Shown piece after piece: positions 48,358 through 58,079 of a stretch of 64,000 nt of DNA. Origin of the DNA: Serratia proteamaculans (GTDB lineage Bacteria; Pseudomonadota; Gammaproteobacteria; Enterobacterales; Enterobacteriaceae); assembly GCF_008830365.1 (NCBI RefSeq), contig NZ_WBKI01000001.1:1302001-1366000 (forward strand). The letters run 5' to 3'. The notes below the pieces were generated by a model. The model saw only the letters and a list, made by a program, of their open reading frames with translations, was not told where the DNA came from and did not search any database. A program made the position numbers and the translations under genes. The stretch's first letter is position 1. Every line of letters begins with the position of its first letter.

Positions 48358-51300
48358 TGCTCAGTACGTTATTCTCCATCATCACCAGTCGCCTGTTATG
48401 GGGCTTTGCTGGTATTACCGCGCTGGCGTTCATCATCTGGATGATCGGCCCGTTGGTGGCTATCGGCGATTATCGCCCGCTGGAACCGGAACTCAACCGC
48501 CAGTTAGCCATCGGCGCTCTCTATCTGATCTGGTTTCTGTGTCGCATTATTCCGCGTATCTACAACGCCTGGCTCAACCGTCGGTTGCTGAGCAACCTGC
48601 GTGCCAGCGAGGAAACCCCGGCAGAAAACGGCAAGCCCGTAGCCAAACAGGATGAACTGCTGGCCCAGCGTTTTGATGAAGCGGCGCAATTGCTGAAAAA
48701 AGCCCGCTTCGCACCGGGCCAGGGCGACAGCAAGCACCGCTGGATGACTCACTTCAGCCGTCAATATCTTTACCAGCTCCCCTGGTATGTGATCATCGGT
48801 GCACCGGGCGCAGGGAAAACCACCGCGCTGGTCAACTCCGGTCTCCATTTCCCGCTGGCAGATCGCTTCGGCAAATCTGCCCTACGGGGTGTCGGAGGAA
48901 CACGCAACTGTGATTGGTGGTTCACCAATGACGCCGTGCTGCTTGATACTGCCGGTCGCTATACCACACAGGAAAGTCAGCGAGAAGAAGATGCCGACGA
49001 GTGGAAAAGCTTCGTCAGCCTGCTGAAAAAATACCGTACCCGTCAACCGATCAACGGCGTGATGGTGACCATCAGCATCGCCGATCTGTTGAGTGACAGC
49101 AGCGATGCCCGTGCCGCGCAGGCCAGCGCGCTGCGTAAACGCCTGATTGAGCTGCATGAGCAGTTGGGGATCCATTTCCCGGTTTACGTACTGGTGACCA
49201 AGACCGACCTGCTCAATGGTTTTATGGCCTATTTCAACGGCTTTGATAAGGCGCAGCGCGACCAAATTTGGGGATTCACTTTCCCCTATGAGGCTACACG
49301 TCAACCGGATTTCAACCTGAACGCCACCTTCGAACAACAATATACCTTGCTGCAGCAACGGCTGGATGCCGCGTTGCCTGAAACTTTGCTGGTTGAACAT
49401 GACGCCCGCCAACGCGCCGAAACCTATCTGTTTCCGCAGGAATTCGCCGCTCTGCGTCCGTTGCTGAGCCAGTATCTGGATCAGGTGTTTGCCACCTCCA
49501 GTTTTGAGACTCGTTTTACGCCGCGCGGCATTTACTTCACCAGCGGCACCCAGGAAGGTCTGCCTTTCGACCGGGTGATGGGCGAACTTAACCGTTACCT
49601 GCAATTGCCGACCGCAAACAGCCAACAGCATGCCAACCCGGCCTGGGACAATGTGAACCCGACCGCGCCCATCCCGGCGACCAAGGGCCAAAGCTTTTTC
49701 CTGAAAGACACGCTGGAATCAGTAATTTTCCAGGAGTCCGGACTGGCAGGCAGCAACCGCTGGTGGGAATACCGCAACCGCGCCCTGCATTGGGCAGGCT
49801 ATATCGCGCTGGCGGCTTGCCTGGCGATCCTAGCGATTTTCTGGTTCACCAGTTACAGCAACAACAAGGCCTATCTGGCCGAAGTCGCCGCCAAAGTGCC
49901 CGGCGTAGAACGACAGGGATTGGGTTTGACGCAGTTGGGTAACGGCGACATGTTATCGCTGCTGCCGTTCCTCAACAGCGTGCTGCATTTGCCGGATAGT
50001 CAAAACTTCTCGCTGGAAGATCCCCCGTTCACTTATCGCATGGGGCTGTATCGTGGCGATCAGGTCAGCGACGCCAGCGACTCGCTGTATCAGAAAGCAC
50101 TAAAGGAGTTGCTGCTGCCGCAGGTGGCGCAGCAGATCGCCACTACGCTGCGTAACGACAACCACGGTGATGCCGACTTCAGCTACGAAGCGCTGAAGGC
50201 CTATCAGATGTTGTATCTGCCGAAACAGTACGACGGTAAATTCCTGCGCGCCTGGGTAATGCTCAACCTGCAGCGCAACCTGCCGCAGGGCAGTACGCAA
50301 AAACAATTGCAGCAGATTGAGTGGCACCTGAGCCAACTGCTCGACGTGCAGATCCAGGCTTCGCCTTATGCCAAAGATGAACCTTTGGTCGAGCAAGCAC
50401 AGGTCGCGCTTAACCGTGCTCCCCTGTCGCAACGGGTGTACGGCCGCCTCAAGCGCCTGCTGTTGAAACAGACCGAAATCAAACCGGTCAGCCTGGTTGA
50501 CCTGGCCGGCCCACAGACCGAACTGGCTTTTTCGCGCAAAAGCGGCAAGCCGGTGACCGACGGTGTGCCAGGCCTGTTTACCTCGCAAGGCTACTGGAAA
50601 ACCTTCAACGACAATATTGATCCGGTGACCGATACCCTGCGTCAGGAAGATGTTTGGGTGCTGAACAGCAAAACGCCGGATCAGAAAAACGCCGATCTGA
50701 TCAAAACCATTCGCCAACTGTATATGCAGGACTTTATCAGCGCCTGGGATGAACTGTTGGGTGATATTCAATTGGCCAATATTGGCAGCCTGAGCCAGCG
50801 CATCAGCAGCGCACGTTTGTTATCCGGCAACCCTTCGCCAATGCGGAACCTGCTGGTCAACGTCAGCAAGAATGTCACCCTGCGCGATGAGAAAAACGAT
50901 GCTGATTCCCGCTCATTGCTGGATAAAACCGAGGATCGGCTGAGCCAGAATGCCAACCACACGCTGGAAGCCCTGTTCACCAACCGCCCCGCCAACGCCG
51001 ACGGCGACGTCTCTGCCCAGCCGGAACAACTGGTGATGGCGCACTTTGCCGCGTTACTGGAACTGGCGCAAAGTCAGGGGGAAGGCAACAAAGCTATCCC
51101 GTTCGACAGCGTGCTCAAACAGGTTGATGAGTTATACAGCTACCTGACCGCGGTCCAGGGCGCGGCCAACAGCGGCATGTCGGCCCCGCCGAGCGATATC
51201 ATCTCACGCCTGCAGGCCGAATCCGGGCGTCTGCCGGTGCCGTTCAAACAGATGCTGCTGTCGCTGGCAATCGGGGCCAGCAGTGACACCCAGCGCAAGG

Positions 51301-51995
51301 AGATGGAAAACGTCAAGAAACGCATCAGTGTCGAAGTCGGCAGCTTCTGCCGTCAGGCGATCGCCGGACGCTACCCTCTGGCCGCCCGGGCACGGCAGGA
51401 AGTGACGCCGGACGACCTGGCACGTATGTTTGCGCCCAATAGCGGACTGATGGACAGCTTCTTCCGTGACAACTTGCAGGGCAAGGTCGATACCACCCGC
51501 GCCAACTGGCGTTTTACCCCTGGCGTGGACGGCAAGACGCTACCAGGTGGCGAAGGCATCCTGCGTTCATTCCAGCAGGCGCAACGTATTCGTGATGCCT
51601 TCTTCGCCAACGGTACCGCCGCGCCGTCTTACCGCGTGACCGTACGACCGGTGCGGATGGATAACGACATCCTCAACCTGACGCTGGATATCGACGGGCA
51701 GTTGTTCAAATACAGCCACGGTCCGCAGGTTCCTCTGGTGGTCAGTTGGCCAGGTACCCGCAACACCAATCAGGTGCACCTGCAACTGGCGCTGGCCAAC
51801 GGCTCCACCGCCAGCCTGGTGACCAGCGGCCCCTGGGCGCTGAACCGTTTGGTGGATACGGCGCAGTCCTCCGCCGGCAGCAGCAGCCTCGGCCGTCAGG
51901 CAACCTTTAACCTGGATGGCCACCGCGTCACGTTGGAGTTCACGGCCAACAGTATCCGCAATCCGTTCCAGTTGCCGGCATTCTCCTGCCCGTAG
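48357..51995 (+). CDS. tssM: T6SS membrane protein TssM (IcmF)
   Basis: 1212 aa. Two N-terminal membrane helices (about residues 12-30 and 40-60), a cytoplasmic GTPase-like domain with Walker A GAPGAGKTT at residues 148-156, a third helix at about 478-498, then a large periplasmic part and a C-terminal beta domain that binds TssJ. Length and order match intact TssM proteins. It forms the transenvelope channel core. Followed by tagF after 15 nt. Confidence 0.96.
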   Translation: MLSTLFSIITSRLLWGFAGITALAFIIWMIGPLVAIGDYRPLEPELNRQLAIGALYLIWFLCRIIPRIYNAWLNRRLLSNLRASEETPAENGKPVAKQDELLAQRFDEAAQLLKKARFAPGQGDSKHRWMTHFSRQYLYQLPWYVIIGAPGAGKTTALVNSGLHFPLADRFGKSALRGVGGTRNCDWWFTNDAVLLDTAGRYTTQESQREEDADEWKSFVSLLKKYRTRQPINGVMVTISIADLLSDSSDARAAQASALRKRLIELHEQLGIHFPVYVLVTKTDLLNGFMAYFNGFDKAQRDQIWGFTFPYEATRQPDFNLNATFEQQYTLLQQRLDAALPETLLVEHDARQRAETYLFPQEFAALRPLLSQYLDQVFATSSFETRFTPRGIYFTSGTQEGLPFDRVMGELNRYLQLPTANSQQHANPAWDNVNPTAPIPATKGQSFFLKDTLESVIFQESGLAGSNRWWEYRNRALHWAGYIALAACLAILAIFWFTSYSNNKAYLAEVAAKVPGVERQGLGLTQLGNGDMLSLLPFLNSVLHLPDSQNFSLEDPPFTYRMGLYRGDQVSDASDSLYQKALKELLLPQVAQQIATTLRNDNHGDADFSYEALKAYQMLYLPKQYDGKFLRAWVMLNLQRNLPQGSTQKQLQQIEWHLSQLLDVQIQASPYAKDEPLVEQAQVALNRAPLSQRVYGRLKRLLLKQTEIKPVSLVDLAGPQTELAFSRKSGKPVTDGVPGLFTSQGYWKTFNDNIDPVTDTLRQEDVWVLNSKTPDQKNADLIKTIRQLYMQDFISAWDELLGDIQLANIGSLSQRISSARLLSGNPSPMRNLLVNVSKNVTLRDEKNDADSRSLLDKTEDRLSQNANHTLEALFTNRPANADGDVSAQPEQLVMAHFAALLELAQSQGEGNKAIPFDSVLKQVDELYSYLTAVQGAANSGMSAPPSDIISRLQAESGRLPVPFKQMLLSLAIGASSDTQRKEMENVKKRISVEVGSFCRQAIAGRYPLAARARQEVTPDDLARMFAPNSGLMDSFFRDNLQGKVDTTRANWRFTPGVDGKTLPGGEGILRSFQQAQRIRDAFFANGTAAPSYRVTVRPVRMDNDILNLTLDIDGQLFKYSHGPQVPLVVSWPGTRNTNQVHLQLALANGSTASLVTSGPWALNRLVDTAQSSAGSSSLGRQATFNLDGHRVTLEFTANSIRNPFQLPAFSCP

Positions 51996-52010
51996 CCCCG
52001 AAAGGACAAG

Positions 52011-52733
52011 ATGATGAGCAATGACCCGAGCCCGACCACAAGCATTGGCTGGTATGGCAAGATCCCTTCCGCCGGTGACTTCCTGCAGCGTCGCCTGCCC
52101 GACCTGGTGGTCAACAATTGGGCCCACTGGTTTCACAACGGTTTGGTGAACCTGCAACGCAATCCACCGGGGCCGAACGGGCACCCTTTCAGCAACGCCC
52201 CGGTATGGAACTTCGTCATTCCGGCCACGCTCGGCAGCCAGTATGTCCAAATGGGCTGCCTGCTGCCCGCCCGTGATCGGGTGGGACGTCATTACCCGAT
52301 CTGTGCTCTGCGCCTGTTCTGCCAGGAAGACTGGCGAATGCAGCAATTGAACATGGCGGCAGAATGGTACAACCAGCTCGGGCATCGGTTACTGAATGGC
52401 GTGCGCAATGGTTTTTCTGCCGAGCAACTCGACCGTTCGTTGCTGGAGATCCCTGTTCTTGCCAGCCCACCCGTTGAGACAGATTCCGAGATCCTGTCGA
52501 TCATCGGTTTCCAGCATCCGGACGTGCCCGGCCTCGGCTGGCAACAGGCGGCCGACTGCTTCGATCCAGCGCAGTACACCAGTTTCTGGTGGACCAATCA
52601 GGCCGATGGGCATCCGCTCTATACCCATGTGCACAGCGGCAACCTTACCGTGCAACTGTTCTCTCTGCTGTTTGAACCCAATGGCTGGGCACGCCCCGGT
52701 CGTGGCGGTCACTATCCGCAGATGTTTGATTAA
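52011..52733 (+). CDS. tagF: T6SS post-translational regulator TagF
   Basis: 240 aa. GWYGKIPSAGDFLQRRLPDLVVNNW is the TagF N-terminal signature and LLPARDRVGRHYPI also fits. TagF represses firing, in Pseudomonas by sequestering Fha. It overlaps in role with PppA, which is encoded downstream in this same cluster, so the cluster uses the phosphorylation-type control circuit. Confidence 0.9.
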   Translation: MMSNDPSPTTSIGWYGKIPSAGDFLQRRLPDLVVNNWAHWFHNGLVNLQRNPPGPNGHPFSNAPVWNFVIPATLGSQYVQMGCLLPARDRVGRHYPICALRLFCQEDWRMQQLNMAAEWYNQLGHRLLNGVRNGFSAEQLDRSLLEIPVLASPPVETDSEILSIIGFQHPDVPGLGWQQAADCFDPAQYTSFWWTNQADGHPLYTHVHSGNLTVQLFSLLFEPNGWARPGRGGHYPQMFD

Positions 52734-52756
52734 CCTCGCCTGTTGAAGGAAATTTT

Positions 52757-53782
52757 ATGGCTATCGACACCCTGTTAGCCCCGGTTGACGCAGAAAATCC
52801 CTGCGGCGAAAACCTGGAGTACGACACTGATTTTCTGGCGATGGAGCAGGCTGCCACCGGTAAGAGTGAGCAGCAGTTCGGCAGCACCATTATCCCGGCA
52901 GAAGCACCGGACTGGGTGCAGGTGGAGCGACTCGCGACCACGTTGCTGGCGCGCACCAAAGATTTACGGGTGATGCTGTGCCTGACCCGCGCCTGGACGC
53001 AACTGCGCGGGCTACAGGGTTACGCCGACGGCCTGATGCTGATCCATCAGGCGCTGGATCGCTACTGGGATACATTGTTGCCACTGCTGGAATTCGACGG
53101 TGAGGCCGACCCGCTGTTTCGCATCAACGTGCTGGCCGATCTCGGCGATAAAGCCACGCTGACCGCCAGCGTGCGCGCCGCGCCGCTGCTGAAAGGGGCT
53201 ACCGGTGAAATCTCGCTGCGCGATGCCGGGGCGCTGCTCGACGGCAGTAAGCTCGAGTGCCCGACCTTTCCTGGCGGCCGTGCGCGCCTGCAGGATGAAC
53301 TGTCGCAACCGGACCGCCCGGAAGCCCAGTTGGTGGTGCACATCGCCGAAACCCTCGGTGCTATCCGCGCGACAGTCATCCGCCATTTGGGGGAAAGCGC
53401 CCTGCCGGAAATGCACAACCTGACCAAAATCTTTGCCCTGGTCGCTCAGTTCGGTCAGGACATCGCCCCGGTTACCGAAATGGCCGAACAGCCAGATGAC
53501 GTTGCCGCCCAACCCACAAACGCAACCACAGCGCCATCGGGTGCCACGCTCAACTGGCGCAGTGCACAGATTCAGTCGCGCGATGATGCCCAACTGATGC
53601 TGGACAAGGTAAAAAGCTATTTTCGTCTTCATGAGCCAAGCCACCCGGCCCCGCTGATGATCGACCGGGTACAACGGCTAATTGCACTGGACTTTATGCA
53701 AATTATCCGCGATTTGGCGCCCGATGGTCTTAACCAACTGGAGACCATTCTCGGTCGTCCCGATAACGAGGAGAACAACTAG
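52757..53782 (+). CDS. tssA: T6SS baseplate/sheath cap protein TssA
   Basis: 341 aa. The N-terminal ImpA domain (about residues 8-120: LLAPVDAENPCGENLEYDTDFLAME, LTRAWTQLRGLQGYADGL) is clear. The C-terminal region (ALDFMQIIRDLAPDGLNQLETI) resembles the short TssA class. TssA primes tube-sheath assembly. Starts 23 nt after tagF; 104 nt before tssB. Confidence 0.9.
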   Translation: MAIDTLLAPVDAENPCGENLEYDTDFLAMEQAATGKSEQQFGSTIIPAEAPDWVQVERLATTLLARTKDLRVMLCLTRAWTQLRGLQGYADGLMLIHQALDRYWDTLLPLLEFDGEADPLFRINVLADLGDKATLTASVRAAPLLKGATGEISLRDAGALLDGSKLECPTFPGGRARLQDELSQPDRPEAQLVVHIAETLGAIRATVIRHLGESALPEMHNLTKIFALVAQFGQDIAPVTEMAEQPDDVAAQPTNATTAPSGATLNWRSAQIQSRDDAQLMLDKVKSYFRLHEPSHPAPLMIDRVQRLIALDFMQIIRDLAPDGLNQLETILGRPDNEENN

Positions 53783-53886
53783 CCGCCGATCCCTTTGTTC
53801 TCTTAACGATAGTCATACCTGCATTTGAACCTGACTCTCCAAGCCGGAAGAGGCGCGTTCCCAATCGCCATAAGATGGAGTAAATC

Positions 53887-54423
53887 ATGCCAAACTCGAA
53901 ATCCCGCAGCGGGCAGAAATTTATCGCCCGCAACCGCGCACCGCGCGTACAGATTGAATACGATGTCGAAATTTATGGCGCAGAGCGCAAAATCCAGTTG
54001 CCGTTCGTGATGGGCGTAATGGCCGATCTGGTAGGGAAATCGGTTGATCCGCAACCGAGCGTTGATGAGCGCAAATTCCTGGAGATCGACATCGATAACT
54101 TCGATGAACGCATGAAATCGCTAAAACCGCGCGTGGCTTATCAGGTCGACAACACCCTGACCGGCGAAGGCAAGCTGAACATCGACCTGACTTTCGAAAG
54201 CATGGAAGACTTCTCCCCTGCCGCGATCGCCCGCAAAGTTGACGCGCTGGACAACCTGCTGGATGCCCGTACTCAGCTTTCCAACCTGCTGTCTTATATG
54301 GACGGTAAAAACGGTGCCGAAGAGCTGATCTCGAAGATCTTGCAAAACCCGGCGTTGCTGCAATCCCTGACCGATGCGCCGAAACCGGCTGCAGAAGACG
54401 ACAACAATCAGCGTGAGGATTAA
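53887..54423 (+). CDS. tssB: T6SS contractile sheath small subunit TssB
   Basis: 178 aa. NRAPRVQIEYDVEIYGAERKIQLPFVMGVMADLVGK and the acidic C-terminal tail are typical of the VipA/IglA family. It interlocks with TssC to form the sheath. Stop TAA 54421-54423 is followed by tssC after 3 nt. Confidence 0.96.
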   Translation: MPNSKSRSGQKFIARNRAPRVQIEYDVEIYGAERKIQLPFVMGVMADLVGKSVDPQPSVDERKFLEIDIDNFDERMKSLKPRVAYQVDNTLTGEGKLNIDLTFESMEDFSPAAIARKVDALDNLLDARTQLSNLLSYMDGKNGAEELISKILQNPALLQSLTDAPKPAAEDDNNQRED

Positions 54424-54426
54424 TTG

Positions 54427-55932
54427 ATGAGCAACTCGCCTCAGCAACAAAAAGCGCTGCAGACCACCGAAAGCTTCTCCAGTGATGAATTCAGTGCGCT
54501 GCTGAACAAAGAATTTCGGCCTAAGACCGATCAGGCCAAGGAAGCTGTTGAAAATGCGGTAAAAACCCTGGCACAGCAGGCGCTGGAAAATACCGTTACC
54601 GTCTCCTCTGACGCCTACCGCACCATTCAGGCGCTGATCGCCGAAATCGACGAAAAACTGTCGCAACAGGTTAACCAAATTATCCACCACGCCGAATTCC
54701 AGAAGCTGGAAGGTGCCTGGCACGGCCTGCACTATCTGGTCAACAACTCCGAAACCGACGAAATGCTGAAAATCCGCTTTATGAGCATTTCCAAGCAGGA
54801 GCTGGGCCGCACGCTGAAACGCCATAAAGGCGTGGGTTGGGACCAGAGCCCCATTTTCAAGAAGGTGTACGAGGAAGAGTACGGCCAGTTCGGTGGCGAG
54901 CCGTTCGGTTGTCTGGTGGGCGATTACTACTTCGATCACAGCCCACAGGACGTAGAGTTGCTGGGTGAGATGGCGAAAATCAGCGCCGCCTCCCACTGCC
55001 CGTTCATCGCCGGTACCGCACCGAGCGTGATGCAGATGGAATCCTGGCAGGAGCTGTCCAACCCACGCGATTTGACCAAGATCTTCCAAAATACCGAATA
55101 CGCCGCCTGGCGCAGCCTGCGTGAATCGGAAGATGCCCGCTATCTGGGCCTGGTAATGCCGCGATTCCTGGCACGCCTGCCGTATGGCATCCGAACCAAT
55201 CCGGTTGACGAGTTCGACTTTGAGGAAGAAACCGACGGCGCGAACCACGGTAACTACACCTGGACCAACGCCGCCTACGCCATGGCCGCCAACATCAACC
55301 GCTCGTTCAAAGAGTTCGGCTGGTGTACCGCGATCCGTGGGGTGGAGTCTGGCGGTGCGGTAGAGAACCTGCCGTGCCACACCTTCCCGAGCGACGACGG
55401 TGGCGTGGACATGAAGTGCCCGACCGAGATCGCCATCAGCGATCGTCGCGAGGCCGAGCTGGCCAAGAACGGCTTCATGCCGTTGGTACACCGGAAAAAC
55501 TCCGACTTTGCCGCCTTTATCGGTGCCCAGTCGCTGCAAAAGCCGGCCGAATACTACGACGCCGATGCGTCTGCCAATGCTCAGCTCTCCGCCCGTCTGC
55601 CTTATCTGTTCGCCTGCTGCCGCTTCGCGCATTACCTGAAGTGCATCGTCCGTGACAAGATCGGTTCTTTCCGCGAGCGCGACGATATGGAACGCTGGTT
55701 AAACGACTGGATCATGAACTACGTGGATGGCGACCCGGCCAACTCCTCGCAGGAAACCAAGTCGCGCAAACCGCTGGCCGCGGCGGAAGTTCAGGTGGAA
55801 GAGATCGAAGACAACCCGGGCTACTACAGCGCCAAGTTCTTCCTGCGCCCACATTACCAATTGGAAGGCTTGACCGTCTCCCTGCGTCTGGTATCGAAAC
55901 TGCCTTCACTGAAGCAGAACGACGCATCCTGA
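54427..55932 (+). CDS. tssC: T6SS contractile sheath large subunit TssC
   Basis: 501 aa from ATG 54427 (a TTG three bases earlier is not needed). EFQKLEGAWHGLHYLVNNSETDEMLKIRFM and the C-terminal DNPGYYSAKFFLRPHYQLEGLTVSLRLVSKLPS are hallmark VipB/IglB segments. It forms the outer sheath recycled by ClpV. The sequence is intact. A marked drop in GC begins just after its stop. Confidence 0.97.
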   Translation: MSNSPQQQKALQTTESFSSDEFSALLNKEFRPKTDQAKEAVENAVKTLAQQALENTVTVSSDAYRTIQALIAEIDEKLSQQVNQIIHHAEFQKLEGAWHGLHYLVNNSETDEMLKIRFMSISKQELGRTLKRHKGVGWDQSPIFKKVYEEEYGQFGGEPFGCLVGDYYFDHSPQDVELLGEMAKISAASHCPFIAGTAPSVMQMESWQELSNPRDLTKIFQNTEYAAWRSLRESEDARYLGLVMPRFLARLPYGIRTNPVDEFDFEEETDGANHGNYTWTNAAYAMAANINRSFKEFGWCTAIRGVESGGAVENLPCHTFPSDDGGVDMKCPTEIAISDRREAELAKNGFMPLVHRKNSDFAAFIGAQSLQKPAEYYDADASANAQLSARLPYLFACCRFAHYLKCIVRDKIGSFRERDDMERWLNDWIMNYVDGDPANSSQETKSRKPLAAAEVQVEEIEDNPGYYSAKFFLRPHYQLEGLTVSLRLVSKLPSLKQNDAS

Positions 55933-55988
55933 TGTGCTGAAAGTCAGGCCGTGGAAACACGGCCTGAAAAATAACATGGAGGTAGGAT

Positions 55989-56495
55989 ATGGGAGCAAGA
56001 CCACGATTTCTCGCTGCATGGACAGCAGCCAAAAATATTTATGACGCTAATGACTCGCTGGGAAAAGTGAAAAATACCATTGGCGGCGCAGTGCAACGCA
56101 ACTTCGAGATCCCCGTGAATGCTGGAGGATGGGAAAATAGCTGTGCTGTGAGAATGAGTTATGTACTTAACTATACAGGGCATCCGGTCCCCAGAATAAG
56201 CCAACTCACGGTCTCTGGTGCAGATAAGAAATGGTACTTTTTCCGAGTACGTGATCTTATTTCATACTTGACAAAAACATGGGGAAAGCCAGATTTAATT
56301 ATCAATTTCCCTCAACTACCCGTGACCCAACTGGCCAATAAAAAAGGTCTAATCCTTTTTGAAGTATCCGGATGGGACAACGCAGGTGGGCATGCTACGT
56401 TCTGGAATGGTTCCAGTTGTTCGGATCATTGCTATTTCAATGAGCCGGGCACAAATTACTCAACTCCTCGAGCCAACTTTTGGGAGTTGCCATGA
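55989..56495 (+). CDS. tae4: T6SS amidase effector, Tae4 family
   Basis: 168 aa, ATG 55989 with GGAGG upstream. A papain-like peptidoglycan amidase: catalytic Cys52 in ENSCAVRMSY, catalytic His135 in GGHATFW, and a Cys144/Cys148 pair (CSDHC) that may form a disulfide as in known Tae4 structures. No signal peptide, as expected for a Hcp/VgrG-delivered effector. Tae4 enzymes cleave the D-Glu to mDAP bond of donor stems. In S. marcescens the equivalents are Ssp1 and Ssp2. The next gene overlaps by four bases and is the immunity gene. Confidence 0.92.
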   Translation: MGARPRFLAAWTAAKNIYDANDSLGKVKNTIGGAVQRNFEIPVNAGGWENSCAVRMSYVLNYTGHPVPRISQLTVSGADKKWYFFRVRDLISYLTKTWGKPDLIINFPQLPVTQLANKKGLILFEVSGWDNAGGHATFWNGSSCSDHCYFNEPGTNYSTPRANFWELP

Positions 56496-56932
56496 ATACT
56501 CTAATTAAATTCAGTCTGCTTTCAACGCTACTGAGTGTTTCATTGCAGTCGCAAGCCACGGATATCCAAGACCCAGTAGCATTTATCAAACAAATGCCTT
56601 ATTTCCAGGTGGTTAAAGAGCTGGCACTGACTCGCTGTCTGGCGCAGGTTTCCGAATCAGACAAAACCTTCTCTCTTGATGCGGCCAGAACCGCCAATGC
56701 GATGAGAGAATGGATGCCGTTTGATATCGAATCCGGTGATGAGAAAGTGAATACTCTCATCGATAAGTTCAAATCCAGAGTGAACGCGTTTCACAGCGAG
56801 ACTAAAAACAGCAGTACAGGGGTAACCTTAAACTGCCTGCGGCTTTATCACAGCACCGAGCTGGATAAATTATCTCGTGAAGTCATTGTTGGTGATCCTA
56901 ATCACTCGTGGAATCAGGATAACCCGCAGTAA
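56492..56932 (+). CDS. tai4: Amidase immunity protein, Tai4/Rap family
   Basis: 146 aa from ATG 56492, overlapping the tae4 stop (ATGA). Signal peptide MNTLIKFSLLSTLLSVSLQSQA for periplasmic location; mature helical protein with TRCLAQVSESDKTFSLDAARTAN and NCLRLYHSTEL, the paired Cys of the family. It should bind and neutralise Tae4 in the periplasm. Two further related genes lie downstream of hcp. Confidence 0.9.
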   Translation: MNTLIKFSLLSTLLSVSLQSQATDIQDPVAFIKQMPYFQVVKELALTRCLAQVSESDKTFSLDAARTANAMREWMPFDIESGDEKVNTLIDKFKSRVNAFHSETKNSSTGVTLNCLRLYHSTELDKLSREVIVGDPNHSWNQDNPQ

Positions 56933-57129
56933 TCAGCATTGGGCCATTGTCGTTTTTTAATGATGGCTCGGTAATTAATACCGAAAGCATGCGGTATTTA
57001 ATGAGGTGCATGGCACAAGGATATTAAATGGTAGTGCATTACCAAACTTTCAATTCCTGCTGCTATTACCTGAATTTTTCAACGTAACGTTAATACTACT
57101 GTTAACCCTTAATAAAGAGTGAAGAAACT

Positions 57130-57612
57130 ATGGCTATTGATATGTTCCTGAAAGTTGAAGGTGCCAGCGGTGAATCTAAAGATTCAAATCACAAAGGCTG
57201 GACCGACATTACTTCTTTCTCCTGGGGCGCTTCTCAACCAGGCAACATGAGCGTGGGTGGCGGTGGTGGTGCCGGTAAGGTTTGCTTTAACGATCTGCAT
57301 GTCAATGCGCTGGTCGACAAATCAACCCCGGCGCTGCTGAAACACTGCTCCAGCGGTAAACACCTGACCAAGATTGAACTGTCAGTCTGTAAAGCCGGTG
57401 GCAGCCAGGTTGAATACGTCAAAATCACCCTGGACGACGTACTGGTCACTGCCGTGCAATATACCGGTGCCGGCGGTGAAGACACTGTGGGCGTGACTTA
57501 CTCGTTCCAGGCATCGAAAGTGAAACAGCAGTACTGGGAGCAGAGCGATAAAGGCGGCAAAGGCGCAGAAAGCAGCGCAGGTTGGAATATCAAGGAAAAC
57601 CGCGAAGCTTAA
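57130..57612 (+). CDS. hcp: T6SS inner tube protein Hcp
   Basis: 160 aa. AIDMFLKVEGASGESKDSNHKGWTDITSFSWGASQPG and the C-terminal beta strands (YTGAGGEDTVGVTYSFQASKVKQQYWEQ) are Hcp hallmarks; ring-forming hexamer pushed out by sheath contraction. Some effectors ride inside it, so its place between two immunity-type genes is apt. It has its own spacer (197 nt) upstream and terminator downstream, consistent with high separate expression. Confidence 0.96.
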   Translation: MAIDMFLKVEGASGESKDSNHKGWTDITSFSWGASQPGNMSVGGGGGAGKVCFNDLHVNALVDKSTPALLKHCSSGKHLTKIELSVCKAGGSQVEYVKITLDDVLVTAVQYTGAGGEDTVGVTYSFQASKVKQQYWEQSDKGGKGAESSAGWNIKENREA

Positions 57613-57619
57613 TCTGTTT

Positions 57620-57645
57620 CCCCCGGTTCCGGCCGGGGGTTCTTC
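57620..57645 (+). terminator. Terminator after hcp
   Basis: CCCCCGG (57620-57626), 6-nt loop, CCGGGGG (57633-57639), then TTCTT. Seven G-C pairs with a partial T tail, 8 nt past the hcp stop. Confidence 0.75.
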
Positions 57646-57713
57646 ATACACACTCATTGGTAAATTGGGATGCAAACGTAAAAACCGCTATTTGGCCCGG
57701 CATGGATATTAAA

Positions 57714-58079
57714 ATGAAAACTTCATACTTTGCCTTCACTCTTTTACTTTTACCGACTGCGTTACTTGCCGAAGACATAAAAATAGAAAATCTGTCACAA
57801 GAGGAAATATATAGTAACTGGTTGGTTAGCCGATGCCTTGGAAAAGCCACCGACTCCGAAAAGACCCGCGAAGATGCCTTCCGCTCAGCCAGCGCCTATT
57901 TGGAGTTCAGCAAATTACCTCTTGATGCTTTCGACAAGGGCGAGGAATTGGTTAGTCAATCTTTGCAGAAACACGCGCAGGGTTCTGTTAAGGGAAGCTA
58001 CCATACATTGGAATGTCTTTCGCTTCCTCAATCCGCAGAAGCCAAAGTTATTTTCAAAAAATACGAAAAAAATGAATAG
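57714..58079 (+). CDS. Second Tai4/Rap-like immunity protein
   Basis: 121 aa from ATG 57714; an ATG at 57702 gives 125. Signal peptide MKTSYFAFTLLLLPTALLA. The mature part shares the pattern of tai4: SRCLGKATDSEKTREDAFRSASAYLEFSKL and LECLSLPQSAE. No effector gene accompanies it, so it is an orphan immunity-like gene. S. marcescens likewise carries extra Rap-type genes. AT-rich and coupled to the next, broken copy (8-base overlap). Confidence 0.8.
   Translation: MKTSYFAFTLLLLPTALLAEDIKIENLSQEEIYSNWLVSRCLGKATDSEKTREDAFRSASAYLEFSKLPLDAFDKGEELVSQSLQKHAQGSVKGSYHTLECLSLPQSAEAKVIFKKYEKNE

Noticed and set aside
54121-55632. 503-codon open frame antisense to tssB/tssC
   Set aside because: It is the mirror of a GC-rich, codon-biased gene. 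The product has no domain, no ribosome site, and the sense strand is a certain TssB/TssC.
57011-57016. TGGCAC suggesting a sigma-54 promoter for hcp
   Set aside because: The -12 GC element is missing at the required distance.
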